This document shows positions 15,214 to 20,259 of a stretch of DNA of 20,259 nt, piece by piece; the stretch's first letter is position 1; every line of letters starts with the position of its first letter. The stretch is from an uncultured Collinsella sp. Lineage in GTDB: Bacteria; Actinomycetota; Coriobacteriia; Coriobacteriales; Coriobacteriaceae. The translations under genes were made by a program, and so were the position numbers. The notes beneath the pieces were generated by a model. It worked only from the letters and a program-made list of their open reading frames with translations, was not told the DNA's origin and did no database searches. Where the stretch lies: NCBI GenBank assembly GCA_900542235.1, contig UQNB01000036.1, forward strand, positions 1 through 20,259, written 5' to 3'.

Positions 15214-15253
15214 AACGGCCTCGCATCTCATAGGAGGTGCGAGGCCGTTTTAT
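15214..15253 (+). terminator. Rho-independent terminator after kup
   Basis: A perfect 12-bp stem (AACGGCCTCGCA at 15214-15225, TGCGAGGCCGTT at 15238-15249) with a 12-base loop is followed by TTT on the plus strand. It lies 22 bases after the kup stop, between kup and the convergent bile salt hydrolase gene. Confidence 0.85.
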
Positions 15254-15272
15254 GTCGCAACGGACCAGTGAG

Positions 15273-16238
15273 CTACGAACGACGCGGCTCGGGAACCACG
15301 AGCCTATCGGGGCTCGCGCCCTCGGCATCCATCAGGCTCACGTAGCGAATCGACGGATCCCCATACATCGCGTAGTAATAATTGCCCGTGCGCGCGCTAA
15401 AGCATCCGGTATAGATAGTCTTCTCGAACTTGCCATCGCCCATCCTGGACGCTCCCTCGATCATCACCACGCCCTCGAGCGAGCGGAACATGCGAACGAC
15501 GTTTTCGGTCTCGCTCTCCTTTTGCGGGTAATTGGCATTGAGGTACGCCGCCTTTACAAAACGGCTCGGCGAATAGCAATCGCCCGGAATGCCGCGCATG
15601 CCGGCACCGGCTCCATAGGGCTTAAGCTCGGCGCCACGCCATGTCGCCGTCTGCGGAAAATCGCTTGTGGCGGTGATATAGGTGCGCAGGTTTTCCATGT
15701 GCCACGGGAAGGTCGGCTGGTTGGCAAGGGTGTCGACCGGATCGTCGTATACATGCAGGCCGTCAGCCATCATCTCGACCACGATGCTGCGCTGGCTGTC
15801 GCCGATAATCCAATGGAGCAGCGACACGCCCAGCCCCTCTCCGGCAGATTTGGCGACAATCACCGTGTCGCGCAGCGCGGCCTCGACCTCATCGACCGTC
15901 GAGAACGTCGCTGCCACCCACAGGGGAAACTCATAGGCCGCGATATTGGTCTTTCCATCAACCGGGCCCTCGGCATACTCGGCATAGCCGGGAAAGTTGA
16001 GCCCCGCCACAGCCAGACCCGCATCGTTACCACAGTCGAAAAACATGGGATAGTTCTTGTAATCGATGCACATGCCGATTACCGCGTGTGCCGCCGACGC
16101 ATCGTCGATAAACGAATACGGGATGTGAAACCCGCGCGGCATCACGCGAACCTGTTGGCCGTAGTCAAAGCTCCAGTCGAGGTTGCGGCCTAGATACATG
16201 TGGCCAGAATTATCGGTAAATCGAATGCTCGTACACAT
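15273..16238 (-). CDS. bsh: Choloylglycine hydrolase family, probable bile salt hydrolase
   Basis: This is a 321-residue N-terminal nucleophile hydrolase, the usual length for bile salt hydrolases, which cleave glycine or taurine from conjugated bile acids. Start: ATG at 16236-16238, with AGGAGG four bases upstream. This puts Cys directly after Met, and removal of Met exposes the Cys2 nucleophile. A longer frame upstream would bury this Cys and cross the promoter. Other catalytic residues sit where expected: Arg18, Asp21, Asn81 (AGLNFPG), Asn173 (TLANQP) and Arg226 (GDCYSPSRF). No signal peptide, so it should be cytoplasmic. Penicillin V acylases share the fold; I prefer bile salt hydrolase on overall pattern and the apparent gut origin. 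It has its own transcript, since a terminator separates it from the gene upstream. Confidence 0.88.
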   Translation of the reverse strand: MCTSIRFTDNSGHMYLGRNLDWSFDYGQQVRVMPRGFHIPYSFIDDASAAHAVIGMCIDYKNYPMFFDCGNDAGLAVAGLNFPGYAEYAEGPVDGKTNIAAYEFPLWVAATFSTVDEVEAALRDTVIVAKSAGEGLGVSLLHWIIGDSQRSIVVEMMADGLHVYDDPVDTLANQPTFPWHMENLRTYITATSDFPQTATWRGAELKPYGAGAGMRGIPGDCYSPSRFVKAAYLNANYPQKESETENVVRMFRSLEGVVMIEGASRMGDGKFEKTIYTGCFSARTGNYYYAMYGDPSIRYVSLMDAEGASPDRLVVPEPRRS

Positions 16239-16301
16239 AGCGCCTCCTAGCTTTACGTTCTTGCTAAGCTCATTGTCACCAAACAAAAAGGCGCTAAACA
16301 C

Positions 16302-16337
16302 AAAAGCCCGGACATGACAACAATGTCACGCCCGGAC
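16302..16337 (-). terminator. Rho-independent terminator of the second deformylase-like gene
   Basis: On the minus-strand RNA, 16337 to 16306 folds into a long hairpin with a four-base loop, using G-U wobbles where the plus strand shows A-C mismatches. TTTT follows (16302-16305). The wobbles make it effective on the minus strand only. Confidence 0.7.
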
Positions 16338-16369
16338 CAAAAGAGACGAAGTGCGGTGCTTTGGTCCCC

Positions 16370-16789
16370 TTAGACCAACTTTCCAAGACAGTGGTCGATC
16401 ATATGCTGGACCATCTGCGCCTCGAAGCCCACAAAGTCCTGCTTGCGCTCGCGCATCTTGCCATCGACGATCTGGTCAAAGGCAACCTTGCACTTGATAT
16501 AGCGCGTGGACTTGGTGACCTCCTCGTGCGTCAGGCAGCTCTCCTCCATCTTGCTGGCGCCCAGGCCAAACACCAGACGGGGGTTGTAGAGCACGTGGGG
16601 CTCGCCGGCGTCGTCCAGGTAGACGCAGACCTTCTTGGTAACGCCGATCTGGTTGGCGGCCAAGCAGCCGGCATCATCGAGCGACTTGATGGTATCGATC
16701 AGGTCCTGAGCAACCGACTCGTCCTCGACGGTCGCAACCTCGCAACGCTGGGACAGGATAGCCTCGTCGTGGCAAAGCTCTTTAATCAT
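16370..16789 (-). CDS. Peptide deformylase-like protein lacking the catalytic Glu
   Basis: This is a 139-residue deformylase paralogue. Start: the ATG at 16787-16789 has GGAGG five bases upstream. The ATG four codons earlier (16799-16801) has none; that choice would give 143 residues. Motif 1 reads GCLAANQ at 41-47 and keeps the Gln. Motif 2 reads ESCLTH at 83-88 with Cys85, but Ser replaces the usual Gly. Motif 3 reads QHMIDH at 128-133: both metal His residues (129 and 133) remain, but the catalytic Glu is Met130. Without that Glu the standard hydrolysis should fail, so I infer a non-catalytic or repurposed protein. It stands alone between its own terminator and a divergent purine permease gene. 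Compare the paralogue at 2434-2844, which keeps the Glu but loses the Gln. Confidence 0.78.
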   Translation of the reverse strand: MIKELCHDEAILSQRCEVATVEDESVAQDLIDTIKSLDDAGCLAANQIGVTKKVCVYLDDAGEPHVLYNPRLVFGLGASKMEESCLTHEEVTKSTRYIKCKVAFDQIVDGKMRERKQDFVGFEAQMVQHMIDHCLGKLV

Positions 16790-16982
16790 ACGTTCCTCCA
16801 TAGGGGTCGTTGTAACCGCTTAAGTATACGGTACCCACACATTTTCATGCGATAAATACCGTCCGCCTGTTACAAAGCGCCGAACATCAACATGCGAGGA
16901 ACAGCAAGGTTGTAAAGGCGATATAGTAAATGAGTTCGTGTCAATCGGCCTAAACTCGGGGCCGAACAAGGAAAGGGTATGC
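16790..16982. promoter_or_regulatory. Divergent intergenic region between deformylase-like and purine permease genes
   Basis: Possible -10 elements are TATACT on the minus strand (16823-16828) for the deformylase-like gene and TATAGT on the plus strand (16922-16927) for the permease. Neither has a strong -35. No purine riboswitch fold was recognised. Confidence 0.35.
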
Positions 16983-18296
16983 ATGGACGAACTTTTTCAC
17001 GTCAGTGAGCGCAAGTCCACAATCGGGACCGAACTTCGCGCTGGACTGACAACATTCCTGGCGATGGCCTACATCATCGCCGTCAACCCCGCAGTGCTCT
17101 CGGGCGCTGGCATTGATGCGGGAGCGCTCGCCTGCGCCACCTGCCTGGGCGCCGGCATCATGACCATCTGCATGGGCATCTTCGCAAACCGCCCGCTCGC
17201 CTGCGCGTCGGGCCTGGGCATCAACGCCATGATCGCGGGCATCGCCACCACCATGTGCGGCGGCGACTGGCACGTGGCCATGAGCGTTATCTTCCTCGAG
17301 GGCATCGTCATCTTGCTGCTCGTCCTGTGCGGCCTGCGCGAGGCCATCATGGACGCCATCCCCGTGGTCCTGCGCCACGCCATCTCGGTGGGTCTGGGCC
17401 TGTTTATCGCCATGATCGGCCTGTGCGACGCCGGCATCATCACCGCTGGCGCCGGTACGCTTGTCGGCCTGGGCGACATCACCTCCCCCACCTTTATCGT
17501 CGGCATCATCTCCATCGTCGTGACGGTTGCCCTGGCTTCCCGCAACGTGCCGGGCTCGCTGCTCATCGGCATCATCGTCGCCGTTATCGCCGGAATCCCG
17601 CTGGGCGTCACCCATGCGCCCGAGGGCCTCATCGCACCGCTCGACTTCTCGACCTTCGGCGCCCCGTTTGCCAGCACTGCCGACGGCAACCTTGCCATCG
17701 TGAAGGTCCTGACCGACCCGATGCTGCTCGTCGTTGCCTTCTCGCTGCTCATGAGCGACTTCTTCGACACCATGGGCACCGCGATGGCCGTCGCCAAGCA
17801 GGGCGAGTTCTTGACCGAGGACGGCAATGTCGAGGACATCCGTCCCATCCTGGTCGTCGACTCCGTGGCCGCTGCTGCCGGTGGCTTTATGGGCGTCTCC
17901 TCCATCACCACCTTCGTCGAGTCCACCTCTGGCGCTGCCGACGGTGGCCGCACGGGCCTCACCTCCGTCACCACCGGTGTGCTGTTCATTCTCGCCGCGT
18001 TCTTCTCCCCCATCGTCACCATCGTTTCCAGCGCCGCCACCTGCGGTGCTCTGGTCTACGTCGGCTACCTCATGATGAGCGAGGCCTCCGAGATCGACTG
18101 GTCCGACGTGTCGCAGGGCTTCCCGGCGTTCATGATTGTCGCCGGCGTGCCCTTCACCTACTCCATCTCTGCCGGCATTGGTCTGGGCTTTATCGCCTAC
18201 GTGGTCGTCGCGCTCTTTAAGGGCGAGGCCTCCAAGATCAAGCCGCTCATGTGGATCGCAGCCCTCGCCTTCCTCGTCTACTTCTTTGTAGCGTAG
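16983..18296 (+). CDS. AzgA/PbuG-type purine (adenine/guanine/hypoxanthine) permease
   Basis: This is a 437-residue membrane protein of the nucleobase cation symporter-2-related AzgA family, importing purine bases. Start: ATG at 16983 with GGAAAGG upstream. An in-frame GTG 45 bases earlier has no ribosome site. Family features: an N-terminal stretch LRAGLTTFLAMAYIIAVNP (18-36), GLGINAMIAG (78-87), and DFFDTMGT (259-266), the conserved substrate-site segment, followed by a second conserved run GGRTGLTSVTTG. Twelve to fourteen hydrophobic segments span the protein. Which purine is preferred cannot be told. It is a single-gene transcription unit ended by a strong terminator. Confidence 0.9.
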   Translation: MDELFHVSERKSTIGTELRAGLTTFLAMAYIIAVNPAVLSGAGIDAGALACATCLGAGIMTICMGIFANRPLACASGLGINAMIAGIATTMCGGDWHVAMSVIFLEGIVILLLVLCGLREAIMDAIPVVLRHAISVGLGLFIAMIGLCDAGIITAGAGTLVGLGDITSPTFIVGIISIVVTVALASRNVPGSLLIGIIVAVIAGIPLGVTHAPEGLIAPLDFSTFGAPFASTADGNLAIVKVLTDPMLLVVAFSLLMSDFFDTMGTAMAVAKQGEFLTEDGNVEDIRPILVVDSVAAAAGGFMGVSSITTFVESTSGAADGGRTGLTSVTTGVLFILAAFFSPIVTIVSSAATCGALVYVGYLMMSEASEIDWSDVSQGFPAFMIVAGVPFTYSISAGIGLGFIAYVVVALFKGEASKIKPLMWIAALAFLVYFFVA

Positions 18297-18319
18297 GCGC
18301 AAGATTCGCAATACCAAAC

Positions 18320-18364
18320 AGCAAAGCGCGGAGTCGCATCGAGTGGCTCCGCGCTTTGCTTTTA
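18320..18364 (+). terminator. Rho-independent terminator after the purine permease
   Basis: A perfect 14-bp stem (AGCAAAGCGCGGAG at 18320-18333, CTCCGCGCTTTGCT at 18347-18360) is followed by TTT on the plus strand, 23 bases after the permease stop. Confidence 0.88.
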
Positions 18365-18503
18365 AAGCCAGGCACCACACGGACACGCGATGTATTGCTT
18401 CGCAAGTTTTGGACGTTTTGCTCTTCAAACGGCACTACCGACGGCTACATCCTGCAGATATGCTGGATATAACCGCATAGGCCCTATGAGGATGGGAGTA
18501 ACC
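18365..18503 (+). promoter_or_regulatory. Upstream region of the surface protein gene
   Basis: TATAAC at 18468-18473 is a possible -10, preceded by the imperfect inverted repeat ATCCTGCA-GATA-TGCTGGAT (18449-18468), which could be an operator. No convincing -35 is seen. The GGGAG ribosome site sits five bases before the ATG at 18504. Confidence 0.35.
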
Positions 18504-20259
18504 ATGGCCGCCTTGTTCACGACCCCCAAGCGCAATGACAAAACCTCTGGAGCCCATTTTGTCGAGCCCGACCTGCGCCGTCGCACGCTGCTCGCACACG
18601 GCAGCTGGCGCCGCGTAACGCGCCGCATCGTTGTAGGCGCCGTATGCGCGCTTACGGTAAGCTCGCTGCTCATGCCGAGCATCTCGCTCGCAGCCGAGTG
18701 GGTGGACGTTGGCGGCGTCCGCCACGAAGCGGCCGCGGGCCCCACGGGAGACGCCGCCGGTACCTGGTCATGGGATGGCGCCGATGACATGAAGCTCAAC
18801 GGCTATAACGGCGGCGCGATCGAGGCAGCGGGCAAGCTCAACGTGAGCTACGAGGGCAACAACACCGTCACTAACGACGACGGCCGCGGCATCAAGGTTA
18901 AGGATGGCGCGAACGAGAACGCCGAGCTTAATATTCAGGGCGACGCGTCCAGCACGCTCAACGTGACATCTTCTCGTGACGCCATCACTTCCGTCGGCAA
19001 CATCAACATCGACGGCGCTGGCACTGTCAACGCCACGAGCACCGAGCACGATGCCATCGATGCCGGGGGCGATGTCACCATCAAGGGCTCGGGAAACGTT
19101 AACGCCACGGGCGATTCGGATGGCATCAGGGCCGACGGCAACATCACGATCGACAACAGCGGAACCGTCACCGCCAAGGCCACCGAGGATCAGGGTATCG
19201 ATGCTAACGAGAACCTCATCATAAAGGGCGGCGGCAAGGTAGAGGCAAGCTCTATCGAGGACAATGCGATTTGGGCCGACGGCAGTATCGAGATCTCGGG
19301 TGGCAGCCAGGTCAAGGCAAGCTCCGAGGAAGACGCCGCCATCGACGGTAAAAACAGCCTCACGGTCACGAACGCTTCCCTCAACGCAAGTGGCGTTGGG
19401 TATGGCATCTATGTCTACAAGGGCATCACGCTCGATGGCGCGACCGTGACGATCCGCGCAAGCTCAGATGGCGGGGAAGTCAGCGCACTCTTCACCGATG
19501 AGGACGACGTCGTCATCAAGAACGGCTCGGCTGTGGATGCGCTCGCAGAAGGCAGGTTCTCGGTTGCAATCTCCACCAGTAATTTCTACTCCGACGAAGC
19601 GGGTGGCCACATCTACATCAGCGACTCCGTTGTCAAGGCCATAGCCCGCTATGCCGAGACCGGCGGCGACGGCCCCGACCACTACAGTGGAGACCAAAAC
19701 GACGAAATCATCCCTGAGTCCGAGGGCCTGAACATCGGCATCTTCGCGCAGACCGAGAAGGGCATCACGCCCGCGACCATCTCGATTGTCCGCAGTAAGG
19801 TCACAGCTGAGGGAGACACGGCGGCAATCTTCGCCCTTGCCACGAGCGCGGACGGCGAGACAATCGGCACCATCGAGATCGAAGGCGCTCCCATCCAGAC
19901 GCCCACAGGCGGCAAGATCATTGGCTATCGCAACAAGGAAGAACGCGACGACGGCATCTTCTACGAGGTGGGTCAAACCATCGGCACGGGCGACGACGTG
20001 ATCGACTCCCCCTATAACGAAGCTGTCGCCAAGAGCACGGTCATCGCGCCTCCCGAGGAGATCAAACCCGAGGAGAAGCCAGGCGAGACCAAGCCCGAGG
20101 GTTCCAAGTCCGAGGGCACGAAGACGACCAAGACCGTTGCAGCTGCAGCCACGGGAGCCAAAACCACCGGCATCCTCGCGGCAACCGGCGACGCCTCGAG
20201 CGCAGCCATCGCGGCAGCCGCCCTTGCGGGGACAGCCGCCCTCGCCCCCGGCGGTAGTG
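18504..20259 (+). CDS. Secreted beta-helix repeat surface protein with LAATG sorting motif (3' end cut by window)
   Basis: 585 codons are visible, with no stop before the right edge. Start: ATG at 18504 with GGGAG. A long basic N-region (residues 1-41) precedes a hydrophobic core (IVVGAVCALTVSSLLMPSIS) and a likely cleavage site near SLAA/EW (about 64), so it is exported. Residues about 105-320 carry degenerate repeats of about 23 residues (see repeat entry), typical of a right-handed beta-helix. They resemble the carbohydrate-binding Cthe_2159 type (DUF4353), though I recognise this by pattern only. A less regular region follows, then a Pro/Glu/Lys-rich spacer (516-545). At the end is a sorting signal: LAATG at 558-562 and a small-residue hydrophobic stretch. 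LAxTG is the known motif for class E sortases of high-GC Gram-positives. The basic tail must lie just outside the window. Role: probably binds carbohydrate or mucin at the cell surface (inference). Confidence 0.72.
   Translation, partial: MAALFTTPKRNDKTSGAHFVEPDLRRRTLLAHGSWRRVTRRIVVGAVCALTVSSLLMPSISLAAEWVDVGGVRHEAAAGPTGDAAGTWSWDGADDMKLNGYNGGAIEAAGKLNVSYEGNNTVTNDDGRGIKVKDGANENAELNIQGDASSTLNVTSSRDAITSVGNINIDGAGTVNATSTEHDAIDAGGDVTIKGSGNVNATGDSDGIRADGNITIDNSGTVTAKATEDQGIDANENLIIKGGGKVEASSIEDNAIWADGSIEISGGSQVKASSEEDAAIDGKNSLTVTNASLNASGVGYGIYVYKGITLDGATVTIRASSDGGEVSALFTDEDDVVIKNGSAVDALAEGRFSVAISTSNFYSDEAGGHIYISDSVVKAIARYAETGGDGPDHYSGDQNDEIIPESEGLNIGIFAQTEKGITPATISIVRSKVTAEGDTAAIFALATSADGETIGTIEIEGAPIQTPTGGKIIGYRNKEERDDGIFYEVGQTIGTGDDVIDSPYNEAVAKSTVIAPPEEIKPEEKPGETKPEGSKSEGTKTTKTVAAAATGAKTTGILAATGDASSAAIAAAALAGTAALAPGGS
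18975..19463 (+). repeat. Seven degenerate 22-25-residue beta-helix repeats
   Basis: Each unit follows a pattern of D(A/G)I-D/A, G(D/N), (V/I)TI, G-G-x-V and (N/K)A. Examples are DAIDAGGDVTIKGSGNVNA, DGIRADGNITIDNSGTVTA, QGIDANENLIIKGGGKVEA and NAIWADGSIEISGGSQVKA. Units begin near residues 159, 183, 206, 230, 254, 278 and 300. The DNA of the units has diverged, so they are old rather than recently copied. Confidence 0.65.

Noticed and set aside
13869..15215. Long open frame (448 codons) on the minus strand across kup
   Set aside because: It mirrors the codon bias of the real kup gene and has low-complexity composition with no family motifs.
15273..16301. Longer bile salt hydrolase frame from 16301
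   Set aside because: It would add 21 residues before the Cys nucleophile, which must become N-terminal. The AGGAGG site fits ATG 16238.
16790..16982. Possible purine riboswitch before the permease
   Set aside because: I could not find the three-helix layout or conserved core sequences, and no terminator hairpin precedes the start.
16950..18428. Long open frame (492 codons) on the minus strand across the purine permease
   Set aside because: Its product is Asp/Gly/His-rich low-complexity sequence, a shadow of the GC-rich permease codons.

Overview
The window looks like a high-GC Gram-positive gut bacterium, most likely a Coriobacteriia member close to Collinsella. This is inferred from the GC-rich codon use, the strong AGGAGG-type ribosome binding sites, a bile salt hydrolase and a LAxTG-type surface protein. 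No rRNA, tRNA, CRISPR array, insertion sequence or phage gene was seen. Genes are densely packed and no gap exceeds about 300 bases, so every long stretch is explained.

Layout. (1) 1-2228, minus strand: a MarR-like winged-helix protein with an acidic N-terminus and an Arg/Gly-rich tail, cut by the window edge, then a DHA2-type MFS exporter. (2) 2434-3804, plus strand: a peptide deformylase-like protein and a LysR regulator, closed by a strong hairpin terminator. (3) 3928-9009, minus strand: an apparent catabolic cluster. Transcription runs amidohydrolase-like, degenerate ceramidase-like, intact ceramidase-like, then a PTS EIIBC permease. A promoter and a 17-bp palindrome precede it. (4) 9236-10756, minus strand: an AlaA-type alanine aminotransferase fused to an N-terminal XRE helix-turn-helix. 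It has an internal ribosome binding site and a cluster of AATTGAAC sites in its promoter. (5) 10919-12806: a LysR regulator divergent from an EamA exporter. (6) 12964-15191: a Kup potassium transporter gene broken by a one-base frameshift. (7) 15273-16789, minus strand: a choloylglycine/bile salt hydrolase and a second deformylase-like protein. (8) 16983-18296: an AzgA/PbuG-type purine permease. (9) 18504 to the right edge: a secreted beta-helix repeat protein with a LAATG sorting motif.

How the parts may work together. In region 3 the PTS would import and phosphorylate a sugar-like compound, and the signal-less hydrolases would process it in the cytoplasm. Two of the three hydrolase-like proteins lack catalytic residues, so an enzyme plus pseudoenzyme arrangement is possible. 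In region 4, DNA binding and alanine/pyruvate chemistry sit in one polypeptide, while an internal start could also release a normal 405-residue AlaA. The two deformylase-like proteins have lost different catalytic residues. The strongest candidates for undescribed biology are the ceramidase/amidohydrolase/PTS cluster and the XRE-AlaA fusion with its promoter sites.
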